A DNA stretch of 64,000 nt from Cercophora sp. LCS_1. Lineage: Eukaryota > Ascomycota > Sordariomycetes > Sordariales > Lasiosphaeriaceae. Where the stretch lies: the NCBI GenBank assembly GCA_036250225.1, contig JAPZLL010000023.1:372001-436000 (forward strand). Reading direction: 5' to 3'. The notes beneath the pieces are model-generated. The model was not told the DNA's origin. It ran no database searches and saw nothing but the letters and a program-made list of their open reading frames with translations. Position numbers and translations under genes: made by a program. Position 1 is the first letter of the stretch, and each line of letters begins with the position of its first letter. Positions 33,888 through 43,554 of the stretch are shown here, piece after piece.

Positions 33888-35855
33888 TGTGATGCGACGG
33901 CAGGGGCGTGGAGGATAGATCGAAACATGATATGATACCCTGAATTGATATGATGTCGGACCTTGCATCTCGAGAACCCCATTGCGGACTGGCTTGTTTC
34001 CCTGATGCTGGGGTAAATGGCGACCTGCAAGCCACCACCGATGAGCCTGCAGTTGCATTGACGTCCGACCCAGGGTTTGGGGATTCGGATAGCCGGCGTC
34101 ACACCCCCACCAGCCCCCAAAGTAGGAGTGGTACTGTAGCCTCACAGATGGATCGAGGAACTTTTTTTTTTGTTTTGATATCGGGTTATCTTGGATAATC
34201 GGGAGCTCCCGCAACCCCTGGAGCGCATCCCCCACGAATGCGCAATTAGGTTTCATCACAAAGTTGTCAGCCCGAGGGAAGGGCCGGATCAGCATTGGAT
34301 GGGATGGGACGACAGTTGGCGACCTCAATCAGAGACCGGCGAACACCGAGTTTTCCTTGCCTTTCAAGACGCCCCAGTCAAGACAGTCGGACGAGGTTCG
34401 TTATGCCGTATCACTCCAGTCCAGTCAGAGAGGCAGGGCCCTCTCTCTGCCTGCTGATGTGAGTAAATTTTGCTTACCCAATTGCAACCCGCACCAGCCA
34501 GCGCGGAACAACGACGAACATCGAACTTGCACTTTTCGTCAGGCTCGCACTGCGAAGCCAGAGACTTGCGGGGAAAACGACAGCGTGGCTGGGGGACACA
34601 TCCAATAGTGCTTGCTGGCTGCGCTGGCCTGGTTTTCGTCGACGCTAGGACAAATGCCGCATTGGATGCACCAACAAACCTGAGCGGTCCCCCCGCTGCC
34701 CGCGGGCGGTATTCTCGGGTTGGCGATGATTGTCGTCGCAGGAGCAGAGTCCAGCGCTCGATCAGCAGAGCAATTTCAACGCTAGAGGTAGCTGCTCGTT
34801 GGCCCGTCGGGGGAAAACCTAAATGGGTGACTCGTCGGAACTTTGGGGATGCAACGGCGACGTGGTCACAACAGTGTGTGGTGTGTGTGTGTGCCTAGAG
34901 AAACGCCAACTTGGTTGCTGGGGGTTGGGCTGTTGTCTTGTTTTCTTCCGCTGTGATATCGAATCCATCGCGCCAATTGTGTGATTTGAGAGCGCGTAGG
35001 ATTAGCGACAGCAATGTTTCTGGTTCCTGTCGCTCCTTCATTTTGTCGAGTTGGGGAAGGGAAGGTGCGAAACAAGCATCAGGCGTTTTTTTATTCTGGT
35101 CGAGTCACTGTTTGGTTGCAGCCACGGCATCATTGTTCCAGGTTTCTGTCTATCCCGCGCTGTGATGCTTCCCCACTGCGCCCACAACCACAGCCCAAGT
35201 TTCTGAGGGTCCTCAAAACGCCTGTTACGCCCACCGCCTTTGGCTGACAGCCGCATTGTGGACGAGGGTTCGCCAATCGACGCCTGAATCTCCAACCCGC
35301 ATCCGAGATTTCCTCTCACTGCTCCGTTCAATAGGCAGGTGCACCACTGCCTTCTTTGATCGGGTTGTTTTTTTCTCTCTCGGGCGCTCTCTTTCCCTCT
35401 CCCCGGCCAGCGCGCAGTGACGGGGTCTGCATGATCTGCCCGTGAACAGCAACTTATCGCCTCGTCCCCTTGCTGGCGCTATCTCAATCTGTGATCACAA
35501 GGGCTCCTCTCCCAGCACTTGCGGGCCGTGACCCTGCTTCAATCCTTGCCCGCGACCCCCAGATGCCGACTTGGCACAGCGCCAGCCAAGTAACAGCCCA
35601 CCAAACGTCCGATCGACTCCGCCCTTTGTACATGCGATATACCCTTTCCCCGCCGCCGCAGCCCATTTTCACTGTTTCATTGCTCGACAACAAGCAGTGT
35701 CGTCCTGCAAGCGCAACGTAGATAGGATCGAAATCGCAAACGTACCATGCCTTCCAAGCAAGCGCTGTCAACCGCCTAAACCGGACTCATCGCCCCCGGC
35801 CAAGGCTTCCGTTGCACCTCCGTTCTGCCCGCGAGGCGATAACCACTCGAGCCCG
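33888..35855. other. Intergenic and long leader of the RBR gene
   Basis: About 2 kb without a supported gene. A GT-rich run lies near 34872-34891 and T-tracts near 34162-34171. The right third is pyrimidine-rich, as in a 5' UTR. Confidence 0.5.
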
Positions 35856-37998
35856 ATGGCGTTTCCCCTTTCACCGCCAGGCGACCTGGCCGACGCGCCG
35901 GGCCGACCGCCGGAGCTGAGCAATGTCGACTTTTCCAAAGAGGTGCTGGGGCAGGCGGACGGCATGACGGACGTCGATATCGAGGCAGAGTTGGTCGCAA
36001 AGGCTGCTGCTCTGGGTATCACGATGCCGGTTTCGAGATCCTCGACCGTGGAGGAGCCGAACACCTCTGGCGACGAGTCGGCCCGCACTCTGGTTTCGCA
36101 TCATGGTCGTACCGCGTCGACAAGTTCAAACGGTACAACACACACGGGCCTGACATCGCAAACGTCGCACCAGTCGATGGTGATCCCGGCAACGCTGACC
36201 GAGACGAGTAATCCGGTCGTGGCGCGCAAGAGGTCCAAAAGCCTCAATTTTTCACACTACGAGAAGTATCTCAGCCAGCTGGATCCGGCTCTTACCCAGC
36301 CCAAATTCCTAGGTCCCAATGGAGCAAAACTGGAGCGCTTGCGGAATACCTCGGGCAGCGGGAGCAAAAGGAGAGCTGTCGTCAAGGATTTGAAAAGAAG
36401 TTTTACGACCAGATTCCGGAGAACAAGACAGAGCTCCACCTCGTCAACCACCATGTGAGTGTAAATCCGACGATCCCCCCAGGCCTCTCTAACCGTAGCA
36501 AAGCTCCTGCATATGCTGTCGGGAGGACTTTACCTGCGAGCATGGCGCCCTCCAGACGCTTCCTTGTAGCCACACCTATTGCCAGACATGCTTGACCATC
36601 ATGATTGCCCAATCCACCTTGGACGAGTCTAAGATGCCGCCCCGGTGCTGCACACAACCAATACCGGGCGCCATCATCAAAACGGTCCTCACCCGTGACG
36701 AGCAACATGCATTCCTTAAGGCTGTTCTGCAGTACTCGACACCATGGGAATCTCGCATATTTTGCCCCAATACCGCATGTGCCGAATTCATTCCTCCACG
36801 AAGCAAGATCGATCCGAAGCACCCGTTCGAGGCGATTTGCAAGGCATGCAAGACCCGCGTCTGCGTCATGTGCAAACGCAATGCCCATAGGCTGGGCCAA
36901 GACTGCCCTGACGACTGGGAGCTGGATGCGGTGCTGAAGATGGGCGAAAAGTCAGGATGGAGAAGATGCTACAAGTGCCGCACCCTAGTGGAACTGTCGC
37001 AAGGGTGCACGCACATGACTTGTAGGTGTAAGGCACAATTCTGCTACATCTGCGGCGCCGTCTGGGATCCTGCCGTAGGGTGTCCGAATTTCTGCAACGG
37101 AGAGGAGGAGCTTGAGAGAAGGAGAATCGAGGAGGAGGCACGGCTTGCGGAGCTGGAGGCGGAAAAACAGGCCCAGGAACAAGCAGCTGCGAAAGAAGAG
37201 GAGGCAAGAAGGGAAGCAGAAAAGCGGACAGCGGAAAGCGAGGAGTTCAAGGGGCTCAAGAGGGAGCAAGAGGCGGAGAAGAAGAGATTTATGGACTTTG
37301 AGAGGCGCATGACGGAGGCAATGCACATGCGGCAGGCCAAGAAAAGGTTGGCTCTCATGGAGCGATATGCCGACCTCATGGAGCGGATGAAGGAACGACA
37401 CGCCAAGACCGAGCAGCATCTGGAGGACCGGCAAGTCGAAAAGGAGATTGAGCTCCGCGCGACCCTGGAGCAGTCGGAAAAGAGTGTGCGGATCCAGCTC
37501 AAATATATGGAGGCCTATTGCAACGGCCTCGGAACCAACAAGGAGGGTATGGGTAAGGACGCAATGCCATCACGGCAAGTCACGCAGAAGCATCGGGAAC
37601 AACTCGTTCAACAATACCGTATCCGTGACGGTATGGAACAACGACACCAGTCCCAGATCAACGTCCTGAGAGAAAAGCAAGCAAAACGAATGGAGGAACT
37701 AATGGAACGGCATGAAAAAGAAATGGAAAGCCTTATCGACCGCAAGGCCGAGGAGATTGAAGACTTGGCCGTCGAGTTCGCCAACGACCAGGAGGGCCTC
37801 GTACAGGTATTCGACGAGAGAAAGGAGAGGGTCCTCAAGAGGTGGGCACTCGAGGTAGAAATCATGAGGGCCGAGCTAGAGAAGGAGTGTGGGGTCAGGT
37901 TTGCATCGATGGCGCTGCCGGAGTGGCCGGCAGAGGCGGAAAATGGAGATGAAGTCCTCGAGTCGGTGGAGGAGGAGACGGCGGTGGTCTCATCTTGA
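35856..37998 (+). CDS. RBR-type (RING-IBR-RING) E3 ubiquitin ligase
   Basis: Exons 35856-36454 and 36504-37998; 697 aa. The 49-nt intron joins AT|C so that ISCICCREDF opens the RING1 domain at residue 202. RING1 runs to about 248 (CSHTYCQTC, RCC). The IBR has FCPNTACAEF and CKACKTRVCVMCKRNAH. The third domain (Rcat) starts RRCYKCRTLVELSQGCTHMT and ends CRCKAQFCYICG. Cys368 in GCTHM matches the catalytic cysteine that forms the thioester with ubiquitin in RBR ligases. After the RBR, residues about 390-660 are a long charged coiled coil. The first 200 residues are Ser/Thr-rich and basic. No transmembrane segment. Substrate unknown; this architecture is common in fungi. The first in-frame ATG was chosen as start. 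It is convergent with the PAQR gene. Confidence 0.93.
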
Positions 37999-38718
37999 TT
38001 GGAATCGGGCATTTTCTGCGAGCTGCACATGACTTTGATTCCCTTTTATTCCCTTTATTCCCATTTCCATTTTATGGGCGCGGCATAGCTCGGACTTCTT
38101 TTCCGCATGGGGAGCAAGGAGTTTGAAGAACGTTATAGTTTTGATGGTTCGCTATTCAGTGGGGGACGGCGTTGGGTCATTTGCGATTTGATACCTTGTC
38201 CGTTGCCAACATGGCATTTCTTTTCCTCTGTTATTTCCGGTAGTTGGTGGCGGGTGGACATAAATGAGGGACGATGGACGATGGGTGAAGTAGCTGGTAT
38301 GGGATGGGATGGGATGGAATAAGGGGTGATTCGGGATACATGACTGGTTCAGGGGGCGAGTACCAGTTCTAATGCGCTGGGCATTGATACTAGTAGCTGG
38401 TAGCTAGCCCTTTATTAATTCAAGGTGCCTGTGGTACCGTCCTTTATCGGGGTGGTTATGCATCAGACGATTTTGTAAGGGTCAAACTTGCAGCTGCGCT
38501 ATGGCTATGGGCCGAAGCTTCTAATAAACAACCGATGGAGGAGATCTCCCCTTCTCGTCCACGTAAATTAACGTCCAAGCCTTGTGCCTTTGCGAATAAC
38601 CCAGCCGGGCAGTTGTTAAGTCACAGCCATGGGCAACGATATCAGGTCACACAAACCCCCTTCACCATTAAACACTCAGCGTTTGGAAGCACGTTCCAGT
38701 GGCCAGATTCTCTGTACC
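37999..38718. other. Convergent 3' intergenic region
   Basis: About 720 bp between convergent stops of the RBR and PAQR genes. Contains a short GGGAT-type tandem tract near 38301-38318. No gene supported. Confidence 0.6.
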
Positions 38719-39807
38719 TCAAGGAGGCGAGCAAGTAAGATTTGCACGGGCATAGCGGTACGCATCCAGATACCCTGCCAACTGAACCACAGCAGCGCAT
38801 ACCGCTAGGACGCGAAATATGGTGTGGGAGCCCCAGAGGCCGAACTTGCCAGGCCATCGACTTTCGGGAAACCTCGTCTTTTAGAGCCATGTGTATTAGT
38901 ATGAACCTTTTTTCTCTTTGCGTGCAAAAATTGGGGGAACTCACTGCATAAAACGCAGTTCCAGATAAAAGGCAACCTGCCTTTGCCATGGTGTAGGGGA
39001 AAGCTTTTCTCATCATCTGGGCCATGCCGAACAGATTGGCTCCGTGGATCACGGGCGCAACACCGCACAAGCCGGTCGCCACGAACATCAACGCTCGGAA
39101 GAGGCGATACTTTGCACCCTGGAACTTGGGGTGTAGTGTCGCGAGGACGGTCAACGCCCCGAAAACCCCGACCTGTCGATGGAGCCAGAGCGTCAGACAC
39201 GAGCACCAGGTCCAACGCGCAGGGATCAACCAACCAGGACCCAGTAGATGGTGCGTGGCAACGATTCGCACCAGAAGACCAAGTATATTCCCAGGATGAT
39301 ATCCCCCAATATAAAGATGACTACGCCCAGCATATCCAGTCGCAGGCAGAAATTTTCCATGTGTTCGGAGTGGTTCATCACGGTGTGGTACGTCGCCGAC
39401 AACGACAGGCACGTGACGGCCGCCACCATGAAGATGGAGAAGGCGATGAAATCGGCGGCGGTCACCTCGGCGTACCTGCTGGCAAGGTACCGCTGGATAA
39501 ACCGCTCGCCCAGGAGGAAGGCGACGGCCGGGATGAGGTGGGAATAGATGTTGAACGTCTCGCTGTGGAGATATAACCAGCTGCGGAACGAAACGCGAGC
39601 CGAGCCCGAAATGGGGCGATGGCCGTGGAGGACCCATTTGTTGGGTTCACGCTGGAACCATTCTGGCATCTCATCGAGGGAGAGAAGAACCGGGCGTCTT
39701 GTCATCCCAGCCTTGGGCGGGTTGTCGCTGAGGGACCTCCCTCCTCGCCCTTTGGGGCCCTCCGGCGGCTGCGGCGGCGGCACTCGGAGACGGGGAGCGG
39801 ATGCCAT
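38719..39807 (-). CDS. PAQR/AdipoR-type seven-TM protein (Izh-like)
   Basis: Progestin/adiponectin-receptor family membrane protein, homologous to yeast Izh proteins, which affect zinc and sterol/sphingolipid homeostasis and probably have hydrolase (ceramidase-like) activity. Exons (minus) 39807-39235, 39172-38945, 38877-38719; 319 aa. Seven hydrophobic segments follow a cytosolic N-terminus (residues 1-70). Family motifs: SWLYLHSETFNIYSHLIPA; SATYH with zinc ligand His141; LDMLGVV with Asp158. The splice FYA|TRFPESRWPGKF is exactly the family pattern. In the last helix the H-x3-H zinc motif reads SHTIFR: His285 is present but the second His is Arg289. Intron 1 has an unusual GTTGGT donor. 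The C-terminus ends ARANLTCSPP. Confidence 0.92.
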
Positions 39808-39939
39808 TTGCTGCAGTGCCTAATGATGACAACGTAACTCCGGCACTTCGAAAGCAAGTGAAAAGACAAGATGAGGGAGGGGGTTTCCCTCTCCTCCGTT
39901 TCTTGCGCCGCCGCCCTTTTCTTCGGTTGTTCTCGTTAA

Positions 39940-40135
39940 GCGCCCAAGCACGGCATTCTTTGCTTCGAGATGGAGGCAGTCGGTATGAGGGATGCCGCTC
40001 GGTGCTTGATCATCCGAGGAATCTGCGACTATACAGATTCGCACAGGTCCGAGCTCTGGCATGCCTATGCCGCAGCAGCTGCAGCTGCCGCAGTATATGT
40101 AAAGGAGGTTCTCTCCTTCATACCCACGGTGTCCA
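39940..40135 (+). pseudogene. Fragment of nucleoside-phosphorylase (PNP_UDP) domain of fungal NLR type
   Basis: The translation GILCFEMEAVGMRDAARCL followed by IIRGICDYTDSHRSELWHAY and YVKEVLSFIP matches the end of the PNP_UDP domain common as the N-terminal domain of fungal NLR/STAND proteins, where the remembered consensus is FEMEAAGLMN...VIRGICDYSDSHKN..W..YAA. The Glu-Met-Glu of the nucleoside site and the RGICDY strand survive. A TAA lies in frame at 39937-39939, no earlier part of the domain is found before the PAQR gene at 39807, and after about 40135 the reading frame becomes unrelated sequence. This is therefore a relic of about 65 codons. The Tyr-Ala stretch has expanded into an Ala run. 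No NB or repeat domain follows. Confidence 0.66.
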
Positions 40136-40208
40136 AGACGATCTCTCAGGCGGCCTGCGTGCGAGGCCAGTGCGGACTTGGATTGGATGCGTCTAAGTCC
40201 ATCCTGTA

Positions 40209-40223
40209 CCCCCCCCCCCCCCC
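40209..40223. repeat. Poly-C tract (15 nt) plus GT repeat
   Basis: Fifteen C in a row followed directly by a short GT run. A homopolymer of this kind is prone to length variation and sequencing error. Confidence 0.8.
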
Positions 40224-40637
40224 ACTGTGTGTGTGTGGTGTACAAAACCACGCCCGTGATTTATTCCTAGCTATGGAGAATCCGACTTTCGTTCTCCGCT
40301 CTCCTTTTTTCTCTGCAATAACGCGTTGTTTAGCGATATTCGTTGCTTTGTGCATGATGCACAACTCTGCCAACTTGACGCTAAGGATTGGCGTTTTCTA
40401 AGGCGGGGGGGTATATTACCAACCACCTTGGTCGCATACAGCAAGTAAAAATCTTGAGATTGTTGTTACGGACAGGAAAATGAAGCTTAGAGAGCATGTC
40501 CGCTGCTTTAAACACTGACGATGGAGTTGGAGCCCATGGCCGTCTGGTGGGACAAATGGGAAGTGAAAAAAATCCACGGCTAAGGTACCCGACGTTAGGG
40601 TGTTGGTTGGTGGACCTAAAAGTGGAGAGGGCAAAAA

Positions 40638-40758
40638 ACATACAACGCCAGGGATTCACTGGTCGTTACCGACTCAACAGTATACTAGCCTGGCCCTCAC
40701 TGGCTTATCTATGGGAGAGGACGGGATCCCAAGTTCTCCAGTGGGTATGTTCGTGTGT
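40638..40758 (-). rRNA. 5S rRNA gene (dispersed, divergent copy)
   Basis: Read on the minus strand, the 121-nt segment contains the fungal 5S landmarks in order: CGAACATACCCACTGG, GGGATCCCGTCC, ATAGATAAGCCAGTGAGGGC, GGTAACGACCAGTGAATCCC and a 3' end GTTGTATGT that pairs with the 5' end. A run of T follows (40633-40638), as expected for RNA polymerase III termination. Single 5S genes scattered outside rDNA are typical of Neurospora-like fungi. Compared with the canonical sequence as I remember it, the loop after CCCGTCC is about 2 nt shorter, the first helix has one mismatch (ACACAC against GTATGT), and the C-box region has several changes. It may be a minor isotype or a decaying copy. Confidence 0.85.
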
Positions 40759-41132
40759 GAAAGGCGCCGGTGTTAAGGGGATCATACGGAGTGGGCGGCG
40801 GTTAGGGGGTAGGGAGGGAGTGAGGGGAAAAGGGAAAAGGAAAACCGAGTCAAGGATAGACTGCGCAGATACCTATATAAAACATAGCTAAGCTTAGGTT
40901 TGCGGGTACTCGAACCGTGTTGTTCGGCGTGATTTCGGGGCGATGTCGAGAGGGTCGGTAAGAGGGAAAGGGAAAGGGGGGACTTTAGTAGGAGACGTAG
41001 GTGGCGTGAGGTCTTCAGAAAGCGCGAATATAATAGCTGTACCATGCCTTCGATCAGGAAAAGAAATGAAGCCACAAGTCCTTGGACTTGGCGGAAACTG
41101 TTGCGGGTTGCAGATTTGATGAGGTTGTGGAT

Positions 41133-41734
41133 TCAGGGGTTTGTTTTGGTTGGGGTGCGTCGGCGCAATTGCGGCCCTCCTCCGGATGAGCTGGTTTGTG
41201 GCCGGTCTCGTTTTTCCGCAATGGGGGGACCTTGGTTGGCAAAATGCTGTGCCCTAGCACGAAACGCTATAAAGTTATCTTCCTCCAGGCCTAGTATTTC
41301 TTCCAACAGCTCTACAGCGCGTTCAGGGTCAATTTGAGCCTCTTCTTCACTAGAATGGCTTGTATTGGCTGCGTCTTGCCAAATATCGTAAAACTTGCTG
41401 AGGTAGGCAAGCATCTGGTAATCGCGCTTCTGTTGTGGTTTTCGCAAATTGTAAAGTTGATTGGCGTATTGGGGAAATCTTGCTGGATCAGGTTCTTGGC
41501 CTTGGATGAAGATGGGAATGGGACGGATTCGGGAGATTGGGTTCTTGAGCTTGCTGTTGCGGCCGCGGGCCCCGATCTGCCTCATTGTAACCTGCATTTC
41601 TCCTATTGTACCCTGCATTTCTCCCATTGTAGTTTTCATCTCCCCAAAGTCGGCCTTGAGCTCATGAACATCGGTCTCGAGGTTTCCAATTCGATATCGA
41701 GTTCCGCCTTGACAAAGGCCAACTCTGAGCTCAT
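41133..41734 (-). pseudogene. Hypothetical coiled-coil protein, probably frameshifted
   Basis: The long minus-strand frame (41639-41133) encodes repeats of MGEM (KTTMGEMQGTIGEMQVTM), then GRNSKLKNPISRIRPIPIF, and a C-terminal part PERAVELLEEILGLEEDNFI. This has the composition of a real accessory protein. Upstream, the same frame continues as RIGNLETDVHELKADFGEM without an ATG, while the neighbouring frame supplies MSSELAFVKAEL from the ATG at 41734. The two would join if one base had been lost near 41692-41703. I recognise the type (short fungal proteins with a heptad N-terminus) but cannot assign a function. If translation starts at the internal Met (41639), a 168-aa protein is still possible. 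Confidence 0.45.
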
Positions 41735-42316
41735 TGTTGTTGATGTTGCTTTTTGAGGTGTGTGGGGACGGCGACGATGGTGTTTGAGAACTGTGGTGGT
41801 GGACCTTTGAGCAGGAAAGTTCGAGCTGTTACGATTCACGTGACTGTATGTCTGCAGCATATCAATATTCATCCCAAGCTTGCGTCATGCCAGCCCATCT
41901 ATCAGACCAAAACAAACCCCTTGTCTCGGCAGTTGACAGGCTGGCTAAGCCGTAACCTTGGAGGCATTCCTCTTGGAGGGTGGCTCAGTGGTGGGTGGGT
42001 CCATTCTAGCTGCTGTTACACCCTGATGAATCCACATCTCCAACCCGAAACGGTTCGATATTGATCGGTGGACCCGCAACAAACAACCACGTGTTAGCCA
42101 CTCACAACAATACTCCAGAACCAAGCACAAATGTATCCGCAGGTGGACACCAGTTCAAGGGCATTCTTGCCATGATCAACAACCAGCTTCGCATTTTCAG
42201 CTTCCCGCACGGGCTATTGTGCCCCGCATTCCAAATGCCTTTCTTCACACCACTCGTGCGAACCTACCTTGGCTGTCGCTCGCCACATCAACCCTCAACC
42301 TCTTCCTCTTAGCGGG
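41735..42316. other. Intergenic, nothing supported
   Basis: About 580 bp between the divergent hypothetical ORF and the Uma2-like gene; presumed promoter DNA. Confidence 0.5.
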
Positions 42317-43554
42317 ATGCCTCGAAGCACCTACGAAGACAGCACTCCACCCGACACTGGTGTGCAGCTACCTCTGACGCCTCCTGCAACGGACGAGCGA
42401 CCGACGCGGAACTGGGACGCGTGCGACCCGGGGAAAGTGATGCAAATGTTCAAAGCCTTCCGAGATCGGGCATCATTAGAGCAGCGCCCGCCGCTTGCTG
42501 AACTCCGGGTATCTCCACCCCAGTACCAGGAGCTCCTGAAAGGTCTCGGGGACGAGCAGGCTTTGGCTCAATACGTGGATGACAAAGTGCGGTGAGTGCG
42601 AGACGGCCATCGCGTCGAGAAAGTACTGACGGCCTGTAGCTTCGATTACGATCCGACGAAGTCACTGCTCACTATCCGAATGCCCTCTCCAGTACATGAG
42701 TTCTTCACGACTCTCCTCACCAACGAGATACGAGATCAATTGAAGCGAATTACGGAAAGGGAATGTAGTGCTGGCGAATTTGCAGCGATGATTGAAGACG
42801 GACGCTCGTCTCGCATCTTTTTACGGGAGGACATCTCAGATGAAAGCCCAGGAGCCGCAGAACACGTAGTGCGACGCGAACCGGATGGGCAGTTCCAACA
42901 CTGTCATGCAGCTTACCCAGGGGTGGTGCTTGAAGTGTCGTACTCCCAAGATGGCAAGGATTTGAAGAAGCTAGCGTCGGACTACATCCTACGTTCGAAT
43001 GGTGATATCAAGACCGTCATCGGCATCGACATCAATTATGGAAATGAGTCAACGGTATCACTGTGGCGTCCAAATTATATTGAGGAAGAGGGCGAGGAGT
43101 TCGACATTCTTGAAGTGAAGGGCGAGATTTTGTATCAGGTCCGTGGCGCCCTCCGATCAAATGTTCCAAGACTAACATTTGGGTACAGCCGTTTCGATCT
43201 TCAGGCGGATCACCTGCCGGTTACGATGAGTGTTTAGAGCTGCGCTTAAGTGATTTTGCTAGCGACGAAATATCAGATGGTTGTGAGCCTGTTTTATTAT
43301 CTATATCATTTCAAAAACTAGCGGATTTCCTTGCTCGAGCTGAGCTGTTGCGTCAAGCTCGAGAGATGGAATGCGAATCACGCGGCATCAAGTCCAGGCG
43401 GCGAACAAGGAAGCGCAAGCCATCATCTAGTCCCGCTGATGAGCTAAGGTCAGAAGACGAAGCAAAGTATCGGAGACAGGAAAGTGATGTTGCGGAGCGG
43501 GCTGCGGTGGATGATGAGGAGTATGAGAGACCGGGGCGGAAGCGGAGGACGTGA
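42317..43554 (+). CDS. Uma2-like PD-(D/E)XK-fold protein, fungal accessory family
   Basis: Exons 42317-42591, 42640-43138, 43189-43554; 379 aa. Introns of 48 and 50 nt (GTGAGT...TGTAG, GTCCGT...TACAG) restore one frame. The core contains RREPDGQFQH (Asp174), a strand PGVVLEVSYSQ (Glu190, Ser192), LKKLASDYIL and KTVIGIDINYG. The spacing D...(strand)E-x-S, with a downstream Lys/Tyr helix, resembles Uma2-type restriction-endonuclease-fold proteins rather than canonical D...E-x-K enzymes. The C-terminal 60 residues are highly charged with nuclear-localisation-like clusters (RRRTRKRKP, GRKRRT). Function unknown; relatives are abundant hypothetical proteins in filamentous fungi. The gene looks intact, unlike its neighbours. 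Confidence 0.72.

Noticed and set aside
40900..40925. B-box-like GGTTCGAGTACC on the minus strand
   Set aside because: The T-stem does not pair and no cloverleaf can be drawn.
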